The notes beneath the pieces were generated by a model, which made no database searches, was not told where the DNA came from, and saw nothing but the letters and a program-made list of their open reading frames with translations. From assembly GCA_964559535.1 (NCBI GenBank), contig CAZLIC010000006.1:1-64000 (forward strand): a stretch of 64,000 bases of DNA. The letters are read 5' to 3'. The DNA is from CAZLIC01 sp964559535 (lineage in GTDB: Bacteria; Pseudomonadota; Alphaproteobacteria; Rhodobacterales; Rhodobacteraceae). Positions within the stretch are counted from its first letter, which is position 1. Every line of letters starts with the position of its first letter. Shown one piece after another: positions 34,771-44,096 of this stretch. The translations under genes and the position numbers were made by a program.

Positions 34771-34832
34771 GGCCGCGGCGGGGCAACCTGCCGCGGCCTC
34801 TCCTTCCCGCCGGGGGCAGCATGCCTGCCCCC
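34771..34832 (+). terminator. Tandem hairpins after the transporter gene
   Basis: First a 9-bp stem GGCCGCGGC/GCCGCGGCC (34771-34779 with 34790-34798) followed by TCTCCTT, then a second 8-bp stem GGGGGCAG/CTGCCCCC (34812-34819 with 34825-34832). Likely transcription end of acs-transporter. Confidence 0.6.
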
Positions 34833-34919
34833 CGCCGGACGGAGAGACCGGATGCGCCCCCTGACCCCTGGCCAGACCCACGCGCCCCATGTCCCCGCCC
34901 CCGCGCGGGGTGCCGCTGT

Positions 34920-35195
34920 TCAGCGCGCGCGGCGGTCCCACAGGGCAAAGGCGCCCAGGATCGGCAGCAGCCAGATCACGTTGGCCACCAGGCCTACCCC
35001 AACGGCGGGCAGCAGCGGCTGGCCCTGCAGCGTGGTGATGGGCAGGATGACGGCCACGAACAGCACGCCCAGCGCCAGAGGAAGCAGGCGGCCGGTGACG
35101 GCGGCGGTGTTGCGCTGCGTCAGCACCAGCCCCACCAGCAGCACGATGCGGAACGGGTCGGTCAGCATTGCAGTCAGCATCTCGGTGAAAGGCAT
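34920..35195 (-). CDS. Small membrane protein (three helices)
   Basis: 91 residues beginning MPFTEMLTAMLTDPFRIVLL. Three hydrophobic segments (about 15-27, 38-55, 66-86), ending in a basic tail WDRRAR. AAGGGGAAC precedes the ATG. No family recognised. It diverges from the receiver-protein gene with 57 bases between them. Other frames here read through the region, but this one has clear membrane-protein composition. Confidence 0.65.
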   Translation of the reverse strand: MPFTEMLTAMLTDPFRIVLLVGLVLTQRNTAAVTGRLLPLALGVLFVAVILPITTLQGQPLLPAVGVGLVANVIWLLPILGAFALWDRRAR

Positions 35196-35252
35196 GGCGT
35201 TCCCCTTTTCCCCGCTTGTCGGGGAAGGCCGCCCCGCGCGCAAGGGGGCCGC

Positions 35253-35633
35253 ATGACCGCCCCGTCGCGCGTTCTGGTGGTCGAGGACGATGACCATATT
35301 GCCACCGCGCTGGCCTATCTTCTGACGCGCGACGGCTGCGTGCATGACCGCATGGCATCGGGCGCGGGGGTGGTGGCGCGCATCCGGGCCGAGCAGCCCG
35401 ACCTGGTGCTGCTGGACGTGATGCTGCCCGAGGTCTCGGGGTTTGACATCTGCGCCGAGGTGCGGGCCGACCCAGACCTGGCGGCGGTGAAGATTCTGCT
35501 GATGACCGCACGCGGTGCGGCCACCGAACGGCGGCGGGGCGAGGCGATGGGGGCCGACGGGTTCATCTCGAAGCCTTTCGAGATCAAGTCGCTGCGCGAA
35601 GAGATCCGGCGGGTGTGCGGGGCGGTGGCCTGA
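35253..35633 (+). CDS. Single-domain response regulator
   Basis: 126 residues, only a CheY-like receiver: acidic pocket VVEDDDH, phospho-acceptor Asp in DLVLLDVMLPEVSGFD, the MTARGA switch Thr and the conserved Lys in FISKPFE. No output domain. No histidine kinase is adjacent, so its partner is unlinked. GGGGG precedes the ATG. May act as a phosphate sink or by protein binding (family knowledge; inference here). Confidence 0.88.
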   Translation: MTAPSRVLVVEDDDHIATALAYLLTRDGCVHDRMASGAGVVARIRAEQPDLVLLDVMLPEVSGFDICAEVRADPDLAAVKILLMTARGAATERRRGEAMGADGFISKPFEIKSLREEIRRVCGAVA

Positions 35634-35714
35634 ACCGCCATGGCATTCGCGCGTGTTGCGATGCGCGATTGCACGAGGTAGCATGACGCCACGTCAACCC
35701 TTCGTCCGGAGGTC

Positions 35715-37577
35715 ATGATGGCGACTTTCACGGGATCCCTTTTCAACGAGACAATCACGCCCACGTTCGTGTCGGCCTCGGTGGTGTCATTTCCGTCCTC
35801 GCTGTTCACTACCGTCAATGACGACCTGATCCGGGCCGAAGGCGGCAATGACCTGATCGACGGCGGCGGCGGTGCCGATACCGTATACGGCGGCGACGGA
35901 GAGGACACGTTAAACGGGAACACGGGGTCCGAGTTCCTGGACGGTGGCGAGGGGAATGACCAGATCACCGCAGATGACGGGAACGACCTGTGCTACGGCG
36001 CAGGCGGATCGGACAGCATCTACGGGGGAATTGGCGACAATACGCTCTATGGCGGCGATGGTCTCGACCGCCTCTATGCCGGTTTGGGCAGCAACACGTT
36101 CTACGGCGGAGAGGACAACGACACCCTGTATGGCGGACTTGGCCTGAACACGCTGCACGGCGACGGCGGGAATGACGTCATCTACGGCGGCGAAAGCGCC
36201 AACGAACTGCGCGGCGGTTCCGGCAATGACAACATCCTTGCCAACAACAGCACCGACCTTCTGTTCGGTGACGCCGGTGACGATACGATCCTGGCCGAAG
36301 CGGGCAACGACACCATCGACGCGGGCACGGGCGCGGATTCGGTCGCCTGCGGGTCCGGCAACGACAATGTCGGCGCTGGCGACGGGAATGACAGCGTTCG
36401 CGCCGGCGGGGGCAACGATACGATCTTCGGCGGCAAGGACAGCGACACCATCACGGGCGAAAGCGGCGACGACGAGCTGCACGGCGACGACGGCGACGAC
36501 GTGATCGAGGCCATTCATGGAAGCGATTCGGTCTTTGGCGGTACCGGAAACGACCGCATCTATGCAAACGAAGCGGTGGCCCAGATCGACGGTGGCGAGG
36601 GGCGCGATCTGCTCGACTGGTCGAGACTGAGCGGACTGGACCTGGAGCTTGACCTGCAGACCGGCGTGACAAACCATCCGATTGGCATGGTCCTGGGTTT
36701 CGAAGACTTCGTTTCCAGCTTCGGCAATGACCTGCTTCTCGGCACCGAACAGGCCAACCGGATCGAGGGGCTTGGCGGGAACGACACGATCGAGGGGCGG
36801 GGCGGAAATGACCGTCTGTTCGGCAACGACGGGAACGACCGCCTGACCGGCGCGGGCGATGCCGAAACGATCAATGGCGGCAACGGCAGCGACCTGATCA
36901 TCGGCGGTGGCGGTGCCGACCGCATGGACGGCGGACGCGGTGACGATTACATCTTTTCCTCCTTCGGGCCCGACCGGGCCGACGGAGGCAGCGGTATCGA
37001 CACGCTGGACGTATCGGCCTTCGCCATCGACTATGCCATCGACATGGCAACAGGGCTGACGAACTATGCGGGCGAGCTCTTCACCCGTTTTGAGGTGCTT
37101 TACGGGGGCAACGGGAACGATTCGCATTCCGGCAACGATACAAGGAACGTGATCCTTGGGGGGGGCGGCAACGACACCCTGTCGGGACGGTCCGGGTTCG
37201 ATACGCTGGCGGGCAATGCCGGCGCCGATGTGCTGATCGGCGGAGAGGGAAAGGACGTGTTCCTGTTCCTGTCCACATCCGATTCGACCCTGTTCGCGCC
37301 GGACGTTATCCGCGGCGGGGCGGCCTTCGAGGAACCCGGCATCGGAAATGGTGACAGGATCGACCTGTCGGCGATCGACGCCGACGTGGTGTCAGGCGGC
37401 AAGCAGCACTTCTTCTTCGGCACGGGAATCGGCACCATCCAGATCGCCGATGTGGGGCCTGATACCGTGATCTTCGGCGATACCGACGGGGCGGGGGATT
37501 TCGATTTCGTCCTGGTGATCGAGGACGGCAGCGTGACGGCGTCAAGCTACTCTGCCAAGGATTTCATCTTCTTCTGA
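35715..37577 (+). CDS. RTX calcium-binding repeat protein 4
   Basis: 620 residues with about 30 RTX-type nonapeptides (DGGEGNDQITADDGNDLCYG and similar) from residue 40 to about 500, interrupted near 295-345 and 430-460 by two non-RTX beta segments (DWSRLSGLDLELDLQTGVTN; DVSAFAIDYAIDMATGLTN) that resemble each other. The C-terminus (ADVVSGGKQHFFFGTG, then SYSAKDFIFF) is of the serralysin-like RTX type and differs from the module of the other four RTX proteins. No signal peptide and no exporter nearby. Start may be 35715 or 35718. Confidence 0.9.
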   Translation: MMATFTGSLFNETITPTFVSASVVSFPSSLFTTVNDDLIRAEGGNDLIDGGGGADTVYGGDGEDTLNGNTGSEFLDGGEGNDQITADDGNDLCYGAGGSDSIYGGIGDNTLYGGDGLDRLYAGLGSNTFYGGEDNDTLYGGLGLNTLHGDGGNDVIYGGESANELRGGSGNDNILANNSTDLLFGDAGDDTILAEAGNDTIDAGTGADSVACGSGNDNVGAGDGNDSVRAGGGNDTIFGGKDSDTITGESGDDELHGDDGDDVIEAIHGSDSVFGGTGNDRIYANEAVAQIDGGEGRDLLDWSRLSGLDLELDLQTGVTNHPIGMVLGFEDFVSSFGNDLLLGTEQANRIEGLGGNDTIEGRGGNDRLFGNDGNDRLTGAGDAETINGGNGSDLIIGGGGADRMDGGRGDDYIFSSFGPDRADGGSGIDTLDVSAFAIDYAIDMATGLTNYAGELFTRFEVLYGGNGNDSHSGNDTRNVILGGGGNDTLSGRSGFDTLAGNAGADVLIGGEGKDVFLFLSTSDSTLFAPDVIRGGAAFEEPGIGNGDRIDLSAIDADVVSGGKQHFFFGTGIGTIQIADVGPDTVIFGDTDGAGDFDFVLVIEDGSVTASSYSAKDFIFF

Positions 37578-37593
37578 CGCCAGGCGCAGCCGG

Positions 37594-38313
37594 TCAGGCG
37601 CGCGCCGCGTATCCCAGCACCTCGGCCAGCAGCGCGGTCACTTCGGGGTCGTCGATTCCCAGCGCCGCGAACTGCGCCGCCACGTTTTCCAGGTATTCAC
37701 GCGAGGTGCCGAACAGGCCCTGCCCGGTGGCCAGATAGCGCACCTGCTGGTCCCGGGTCAGGTCCATCGCGATTCCCTTGCCCGCGGGATTGGCGACGAA
37801 GGCCAGCGCCTCGACCGTGCCATCGTCGGTGGCAACGGGCAGGAACTGCGGCACATAGGTGTCGGAGATTCCTTCGCGCCGCCACACGACTTCCGACTCG
37901 GTGTCGGCTTCCTTTGCCGCGATGCGGAACACCAACCCGGTGCAGCCCGCCCCCGGCACAAGCGCCGCCTGCAGGCCCGGAGCATCGGGCTGGCCGCGCG
38001 CACCGAAGGTATCCAGCAGGCAGAAGCGGCGTTCATGCGCGGGTGCGCGGCCCACCCGCATTTCGGCAAAGTGAAAGGCCGGATCCCACATAAGGCTGCC
38101 GTAGGCAAAGATCCACAGGTCGGCCCGCAGGCGCGGACCCAGCAGCGCCCGGCGCCGCGCCTCGCGTTCGTCGTCCGTGAACCTCCAGTCAGGCGGATGG
38201 CCCAGCCCGGCCATCATCGGGTCCATGTCGGAAGGGCGGAAATGACGGAACATCGAAGCGTCGGCCGCCTTGATGCGACCGCGCAGTGCCGGGTGGTGGA
38301 GGTACGGGTCCAT
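37594..38313 (-). CDS. ChaC-like gamma-glutamylcyclotransferase
   Basis: 239 residues. WIFAYGSLMWDPAFHFAEMR is the substrate-loop signature of the ChaC family, which breaks glutathione to 5-oxoproline and Cys-Gly; the catalytic Glu is probably in DTESEVVWRREG or the LRADL-flanking region and cannot be fixed by eye. Cytoplasmic. It faces the RTX gene 4 convergently with a 16-base gap. Little doubt about family; the substrate is inferred. Confidence 0.85.
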   Translation of the reverse strand: MDPYLHHPALRGRIKAADASMFRHFRPSDMDPMMAGLGHPPDWRFTDDEREARRRALLGPRLRADLWIFAYGSLMWDPAFHFAEMRVGRAPAHERRFCLLDTFGARGQPDAPGLQAALVPGAGCTGLVFRIAAKEADTESEVVWRREGISDTYVPQFLPVATDDGTVEALAFVANPAGKGIAMDLTRDQQVRYLATGQGLFGTSREYLENVAAQFAALGIDDPEVTALLAEVLGYAARA

Positions 38314-38372
38314 GTGGCACAGCTAAGACTGCCGCAGGGGGTGTCAAAGGCGTCGGGGCACACGCAGGGCGG

Positions 38373-39890
38373 CTACAGCCCGATCTGCGCCGCGTGGCGG
38401 TCGAACAGGGTGCCCAGGTCACCCGACATGCGCGCCAGCACCTGACGCATGGCTTCGGCACCCGGATAGGGGGCAACGGCCAGCAGGTTTGCCACAACGC
38501 GGCGGGCCTCATCCGGGTGGCCGCAGGCCGCCAGAATCAGCGCGGCGGGAATATGGGACGAGGCGAACACATACGACTGGCGGACCGAATTGCGCACCCA
38601 TTGCACCGCCTGCTGAGTTTCGCCCAGCCGGAAATGGGCAAGGCCGCGGCTGAACTGCACGGCTGGCATGACCTGGTCGAAGGGGCTGAGTGACTGGAAC
38701 AGCGCAAGCTGCGCGATGCCGCGACGGGCGTCGCCGTGCATGGCTTCGATCACGCCCAGGTCGCAATGCCCGTAGGCAAAGCTGGGCGACAGCGCGATCG
38801 ACCGCTCTGCCGCCTGCCGCGCCCCGTCGATATCGCCTTCCAGCCACAAGACGCGGCTGAGCGAGAATTGCGAGAAGGGATCCTCTGGGTCCAGTTCGAC
38901 CGCCTTCAGGGCGGTACGCCGGGCATCCTGCATGTCGGCGGCAAGATCGCGCGTCAGCCCCGACAGCACCCGCACATAGTGCACCGCCGATTGCCCCGAC
39001 CAGGCGCGGGCAAAGCCCGGTGACAGCGCCGTGGCGGCGCGAAAGCGGTCCAGTGCAAGGTCCAGCGATGCGGGGTCGGTGCGCAACAGGCAGGGCATCG
39101 CGGCGTGGAAGCATTCCCACGCGTCCAGGCTTTCGGCGGGCAGGGCCAGCGCGCGGCGCGATTCCGCGGCCCAGACCTGGCGGTGCAGCGACTGCGTCAC
39201 CTGCGCCGTGACCCCACCCACCAGTTCCAGAAAACCGGCGCGGTCCTGCGCATAGTCGCCGGTCCACACCAGGCTGCCGCCGCGCGCCTCGGTGATCTGG
39301 ACACGCAGGTGCACGCGGCTGCCGGCAAAGTCGGCGGTGCCGGTGACGACGTACAGCACGCCCAGCGCCATGCCGATGGCCCGCGGATCGCCTGCCGCCT
39401 GCTGTGCGGCAAAGGCGCTGCCCGGCGAAATGACGTGCAGCCCGCGCAGCGTGGACAGGCGGTTGATGATGTCCTGCACAAGGCCCAGCGTCAGCGTGGC
39501 AGCGGCGGTGTCATCAGACGTTGCCACGGCAAAGGGCAGCACGGCGATGCCGTCGGGGCGCAGGGCTGGCGGGGTCGTTTCCGTGGCTGGCGCTGCCGCG
39601 GCCTCGAACATGTAGCCGCGCCGCGGCAACGTGCGCACCTGGCGGGCGGCTTGCGGGCCAAGGGCCTGCCGCACCTCGTGGATGCAGCGCGTGAGGGAAT
39701 CCTCGGTAACCGTGACATCGGCCCAAACGGCCGCCATCAAGGCGTCCTTCGACACGACACGGCCCGCATGGCGCACCAGATGCGACAGCACGGCCAGCGA
39801 CTTGGGGCGCAGGGCAACATCCGCGTCGCCGCAAAGCAGCCGCCCCCTGGCAAGATCCGGCGTGAAATCGCCAAACCTGTGCGTCTGCAT
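38373..39890 (-). CDS. CadC/OmpR-type winged-helix regulator with TPR domain
   Basis: 505 residues. The N-terminal OmpR-type winged helix (about 1-100) has LRPKSLAVLSHLVRHAGRVV and DSLTRCIHEVRQALGP. Then comes an adenylate-cyclase-associated type region (IAVLPFAVATSDDTAAATLT, DIINRLSTLRGLHVI) and C-terminal TPR-like helices (LSPGFARAWSGQSAVHYVRV and following). No transmembrane helix is evident, so it is soluble unlike CadC. The ATG at 39890 follows AAGG; a TTG 7 codons upstream is the alternative. Targets unknown. Confidence 0.87.
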   Translation of the reverse strand: MQTHRFGDFTPDLARGRLLCGDADVALRPKSLAVLSHLVRHAGRVVSKDALMAAVWADVTVTEDSLTRCIHEVRQALGPQAARQVRTLPRRGYMFEAAAAPATETTPPALRPDGIAVLPFAVATSDDTAAATLTLGLVQDIINRLSTLRGLHVISPGSAFAAQQAAGDPRAIGMALGVLYVVTGTADFAGSRVHLRVQITEARGGSLVWTGDYAQDRAGFLELVGGVTAQVTQSLHRQVWAAESRRALALPAESLDAWECFHAAMPCLLRTDPASLDLALDRFRAATALSPGFARAWSGQSAVHYVRVLSGLTRDLAADMQDARRTALKAVELDPEDPFSQFSLSRVLWLEGDIDGARQAAERSIALSPSFAYGHCDLGVIEAMHGDARRGIAQLALFQSLSPFDQVMPAVQFSRGLAHFRLGETQQAVQWVRNSVRQSYVFASSHIPAALILAACGHPDEARRVVANLLAVAPYPGAEAMRQVLARMSGDLGTLFDRHAAQIGL

Positions 39891-40120
39891 GTCTGCCTTG
39901 TCCAACCGCAAACGCTCCGCTCTGGCCTGCCCGTGGGTGGGCGGAAGGTAGCACCGGCGCGCGGCTGAACAAGCACGCGTAAGGACCGGGCGGAACCGGC
40001 GCCGTGCGGCGCGAAAGTTTCAGAACTCTTTCAGCGCGGGTTCATGACCAGCCATGCCGGACGCGGCACACTTCTCAAGGGATTGGCCATATTGCCGGTC
40101 CGGACGTCAAGGTATTGAAC

Positions 40121-40927
40121 ATGCAGCATTTCATGATGAAGCGGTGGCGCGTGCCTGTGCCGGTTTCCGTCGTCAGCCCCGGCCAGGTCACTGACAAGGC
40201 GCCTGGCCGGGGCAGGCTGCTGCGGGTGGTCAGGAATCGGGCAGCCGGGTCTGCCGTTGGGCTGGCGCTGCTGGTGGGTGCCGCGCAGGCCTGCGCGGAT
40301 GTGGCGCTGATTCTGGCGATCGACGCGTCGGGCAGCGTGGATGCCGCCGAATTCGGGCTGCAGCAGCAGGGCTATGCGCGGGCGTTCCGGTCGGGCCGGG
40401 TGCAGGCGGCGCTGGCGGCGGCAGGGGTGGTGGATGTGGGCATCGTGCTGTGGGGCGACACCGCACAAGAGCCGCAGGTGGTGCCCATGGCGCGCCTGCA
40501 GGGCGCACAGGATGCCATGGCGCTGGCCGACCGGATTGCGCGGCTGCCGCGCCGGGTTACCGGCAACACCGGCATCGGCCGCGGGGTCTGGGCGGCGCTG
40601 GACCTGCTGCTGGCGCCGGGCACCTGCGCGCACCGGCGCATCGTGAACGTGTCGGGCGACGGGATCGAGACGCGCACGCCGCGCAGCCTGAGCTATGTGC
40701 CGCTGTCTCTGGCGCGGGAACGGGCTGCCGAAGCGCGCGTGACCATCAACGCGCTGGCCATCCGCACCGGCCCCGACGATCTGGGGGCTTGGTACGAAAG
40801 CCGCCTGATCACCGGCCCCGGTGCCTTTGTCATGCAGGTGGACGGGTTCGGCGCCTTTGCCGCGGCCATTGAAGCCAAGCTGGTGCGCGAGATCGAACCC
40901 GCGGCAGTGTCGTGGCTGTTGCCCTGA
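40121..40927 (+). CDS. DUF1194 von Willebrand factor A-like secreted protein
   Basis: About 268 residues. A hydrophobic export segment (AAGSAVGLALLVGAAQACA) precedes DVALILAIDASGSVDAAEFG, the MIDAS-type DxSxS motif of vWA folds, followed by the DUF1194 hallmarks TGNTGIGRGVWAALDLLL and RRIVNVSGDGIETRTPRS. The N-terminal stretch before the export segment is unusually long (about 40 residues), so the true start may be a later GTG. Function unknown; probably periplasmic. It precedes a secreted endonuclease-fold gene. Confidence 0.8.
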   Translation: MQHFMMKRWRVPVPVSVVSPGQVTDKAPGRGRLLRVVRNRAAGSAVGLALLVGAAQACADVALILAIDASGSVDAAEFGLQQQGYARAFRSGRVQAALAAAGVVDVGIVLWGDTAQEPQVVPMARLQGAQDAMALADRIARLPRRVTGNTGIGRGVWAALDLLLAPGTCAHRRIVNVSGDGIETRTPRSLSYVPLSLARERAAEARVTINALAIRTGPDDLGAWYESRLITGPGAFVMQVDGFGAFAAAIEAKLVREIEPAAVSWLLP

Positions 40928-41089
40928 GCGGCGGTGTTGGGGCCAGAACCGGCGATTTGGCCAGACTGCCCCCAGACAGCCTTCTGACCCCCAATGCATG
41001 ACCGGCTTTGCGCCCGGCTTCCGGCATTGGTGTTGGCAAACCGTCAAACCTGGCTGCTAGACTGCCACCATCCCGGATGGAGACCTCCC

Positions 41090-42586
41090 ATGCGCCGCAC
41101 CCTGCTTGCCCTTGCGTTCGTCCCCCTCCCCGCCCATGCCGATGATGCCGTGGACCTGCGGGTGATGTCTTTCAACATCTGGTACGGCGGCGTGCAGGTC
41201 AGCCAGGCCGCGGTGGTTGATGTGATCCGCGCCGCCGATGCCGACATCGTGGGGCTGCAGGAACCCGACGGGCAGACGGCTGCCATCGCCGCCGCCGCGG
41301 GCTATCCCTATGTCGATCTGCGCCGCCACATCATCAGCCGCGTGCCGCTGTTCGACCCCAGGCTGGGCGAGCGGACGGAGGAAGGCCAGGCGCCCTATCC
41401 GCTGGCGGGGCTGGATGCCGATGCGCCGCATGTCTGGGCGATGGTGGCGCCAGGGCGGGTGGTGGCCCTGGGCAACCTGCACCTGTCGTCCGATCCCTAT
41501 GGACCTGACCTGCTGCGCGACGGGGTGCCTGTGGCCGAGGTGCTGCAGGGCGAGCAGGACACGCGGATGGCCGAGATTGTGCCCTATATCGCCGGTATGG
41601 CACCGGTGGTGGGCCGCGGTGTGCCGGTGATCGTGACGGGCGACTTCAACACACCCTCGCATCAGGACTGGACGGCGGCGGCAGTGGGGTCGCGTCCGGC
41701 GCAGACAGTGGCGGTGGACTGGCCGGTGACGCAGGCGATGGCTGCCGCAGGGTTCGTGGACGCCTTCCGGGCGGTGCACCCCGACCCGGGCGCGCGCCCC
41801 GGGCTGACCTATTCGCCGGGTTTTCCCTGGCCGGTGCAGCGTCCGGGCGAAAGCCATGACCGCATCGACTATGTCTTTGCCGCCAATGCCACAGTGACGG
41901 GTGCGCAGGTCTGGGGCGAGCCGGGGAATGCGGACGTTGACCGCGGCTTTGACCACTGGCCCTCGGACCATCGGGCGGTGGTGGCCGACCTGACCGTGGT
42001 GCCGGTGCCCGCGCCCGCCCTGCTGGCCATCGAGCCTCGGCTGGTGCCCGAAGGCGGCACCTTTGTCGCCCGCGGATTTCTGCCGGGAGATGCGGTATGG
42101 GGGGTGAAGGTGGTGCCGCGCGGCGGCGAGCTGCCGCTGGCCGTTGCGGCCGTCGAGGGGCTGACGCCCACCTGGAACCGCGCCTTCCGGTTTTCCACGC
42201 TGGGGCTGACGCCCGGGCCCTGGGATGCCGTGCTGGTGGATGAGGCCGGGGCCGAACAGGCGCGCACGCGGTTTTCCGTGGTGGGCGGGGGCCGGGCCAC
42301 GCTGGCCGTCGCCAATCCGGTGGTGAAACCGGGCGAGGGGCTGACCGTTTCCTGGACCGGCGCCCCGGGGCTGAAATACGACTGGATCGGCGTTTACGCC
42401 GAAGGGGATGCCGGTTTGTACAACTACCTGGCCTTCGCCTATACCGGCGCCGTGCTGGACGGCACCATGACGCTGACGCCGGATCTGTATTATCAGGTGC
42501 TGGAACCGGGCGATTATGTGCTGCGGCTGATGGCCGACGATCACTATGTGGCTTTGGCCGAAGTGGGGTTCCGGGTGGCGGAGTAG
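41090..42586 (+). CDS. Secreted endonuclease/exonuclease/phosphatase-fold protein
   Basis: 498 residues. Signal peptide MRRTLLALAFVPLPAHA, then an EEP (DNase I-like) domain to about 305: LRVMSFNIWYGG, IVGLQEPDGQTA, VIVTGDFNTPSHQDW, DRIDYVFA and the closing WPSDHRAVVADL, giving all catalytic Asn/Glu/Asp/His positions. The C-terminal ~190 residues are two beta-sandwich-like units (PEGGTFVARGFLPGDAVWGV; VVKPGEGLTVSWTGAPGL) that may bind substrate. Could be a phosphodiesterase or nuclease acting outside the cytoplasm. Confidence 0.88.
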   Translation: MRRTLLALAFVPLPAHADDAVDLRVMSFNIWYGGVQVSQAAVVDVIRAADADIVGLQEPDGQTAAIAAAAGYPYVDLRRHIISRVPLFDPRLGERTEEGQAPYPLAGLDADAPHVWAMVAPGRVVALGNLHLSSDPYGPDLLRDGVPVAEVLQGEQDTRMAEIVPYIAGMAPVVGRGVPVIVTGDFNTPSHQDWTAAAVGSRPAQTVAVDWPVTQAMAAAGFVDAFRAVHPDPGARPGLTYSPGFPWPVQRPGESHDRIDYVFAANATVTGAQVWGEPGNADVDRGFDHWPSDHRAVVADLTVVPVPAPALLAIEPRLVPEGGTFVARGFLPGDAVWGVKVVPRGGELPLAVAAVEGLTPTWNRAFRFSTLGLTPGPWDAVLVDEAGAEQARTRFSVVGGGRATLAVANPVVKPGEGLTVSWTGAPGLKYDWIGVYAEGDAGLYNYLAFAYTGAVLDGTMTLTPDLYYQVLEPGDYVLRLMADDHYVALAEVGFRVAE

Positions 42587-42682
42587 CCATCTGATCGACG
42601 GCTTCTGCATTGCGCGTGCGCTGTCACGAAAACGTCGGATGGTCTGTGATTGAGTTAGGCGGTTTTCAGGGGAGTGGCGCAG

Positions 42683-44065
42683 ATGGCAATACTGAACGGA
42701 ACGTCGGGCGACGATCACATCGAGGGCACCAGCAGCGATGACACCATTCGTGGTTTTGAAGGGAATGACACCCTGGATGGCCAGAACGGAGAGGACAATC
42801 TGTATGGCGGCGCCGGAAACGACCTGCTGATCGGCGACGACGACGAGGATGATTTCACCGGCGACGAGGGCAGCGACATTTTCTATGGCGTTTCGGGCGA
42901 CCTGGAGTCGGATACGCCCGATTTTGCGCGATATGATCGCGAGGTTGGCGGCACACAAGGTGCTGTCGTTAACCTTGCGACGGGCATTGCGACGGACTCG
43001 TTCGGGTTCTCGGATTTCCTGTATGACATCGAAGCGGTCTGGGGCACGCGATTTGCCGATTCCCTGACGGGCGGGAACGTTTTCAACGATGGGTTCGAGG
43101 CCTTTCAGGGTCTGGAAGGCAACGACACCATCAACGGCGGGTCTGGCTACGACCGGGCCGACTACTACAGCGACTTTGATTTTGGCGGCGGGCTGGGCAT
43201 TCTCGCCGATCTGGTTGCCGGAACGGTGATCGACGGCTTCGGTGACACCGACAGCGTTTCCGGAATCGAAGAAGTTCGCGGAACATCGTTCGCCGATTCG
43301 GTGCTGGGCAACAACGGCGACAATATCCTGATCGGCCTTGCCGGGAACGACACGTTCAACGGCGGTCGCGGGTCGGACTGGGTGTATTATTTCCGCGACG
43401 ATGACCGCGAGGATGCCTCAGGCAACCTCGGCCTGTCGGGTGTGACGGTGAATCTGGCCACCGGCGTTGCGACGGATGGTTATGGCGATGCGGACCGCCT
43501 GATCGGTGTCGAGAACGTAGACGCCACTGTGTTCAATGACAACGTGACGGGCAGCAAGTCCAACAACATCTTGTACCTAGGCAACGGCGCCGATACCGCC
43601 GATGGCGGCAAGGGCAATGACACGATCGGCAGCGGCAATGGCCACGATGTGCTGTCGGGCGGGGCGGGCAATGACGTGCTGTACGGGTTCCGCGGGCGGG
43701 ATACGGTCAGCGGTGGCGGAGGTGCCGATGAGTTCTACTTCAGTTCGGTCACCAACTCGGGCGACCGGATCACCGACTTCGCCAGCGCCGACGACCAACT
43801 GACCTTCGACGGCCGCGAAAGCATTTTCCTGAAGCCTGTCGGCCACACCCTGGCCCTTGGCGTCGATTTCTTCCTGTCCACCACCAGCGGCGGCGCCACC
43901 TCCGGCACCGCCGCGTTCATCTATGAAACCGACGCCGGGCGGCTGTGGTTCGACTATGACGGAAACGGCGCCGTGTCGCCCATCCTGATGGCCACGCTCT
44001 CTGGCGCGCCCACCATCACGGCGGCAGATTTCGCGTTCGTCGATGGTTCGCTCTATTTCGACTGA
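42683..44065 (+). CDS. RTX calcium-binding repeat protein 5
   Basis: 460 residues. A first RTX block (about 1-70: NGTSGDDHIEGTSSDDTIRG) is followed by three spaced repeats of a longer unit containing VNLATGIATDSFG, VAGTVIDGFGDTDSVSGIEE and VNLATGVATDGYGDADRLIG, each linked to NDTxxGGxGxD nonapeptides. A second RTX block starts near 300. The C-terminus (FIYETDAGRLWFDYDGNG) is the module shared with RTX proteins 1-3. ATG chosen with GGGGAG eight bases upstream; a GTG at 42674 is possible. Confidence 0.9.
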   Translation: MAILNGTSGDDHIEGTSSDDTIRGFEGNDTLDGQNGEDNLYGGAGNDLLIGDDDEDDFTGDEGSDIFYGVSGDLESDTPDFARYDREVGGTQGAVVNLATGIATDSFGFSDFLYDIEAVWGTRFADSLTGGNVFNDGFEAFQGLEGNDTINGGSGYDRADYYSDFDFGGGLGILADLVAGTVIDGFGDTDSVSGIEEVRGTSFADSVLGNNGDNILIGLAGNDTFNGGRGSDWVYYFRDDDREDASGNLGLSGVTVNLATGVATDGYGDADRLIGVENVDATVFNDNVTGSKSNNILYLGNGADTADGGKGNDTIGSGNGHDVLSGGAGNDVLYGFRGRDTVSGGGGADEFYFSSVTNSGDRITDFASADDQLTFDGRESIFLKPVGHTLALGVDFFLSTTSGGATSGTAAFIYETDAGRLWFDYDGNGAVSPILMATLSGAPTITAADFAFVDGSLYFD

Positions 44066-44096
44066 TCGCGCCCAGAAGTGAAAGACCGCCGGGCCC

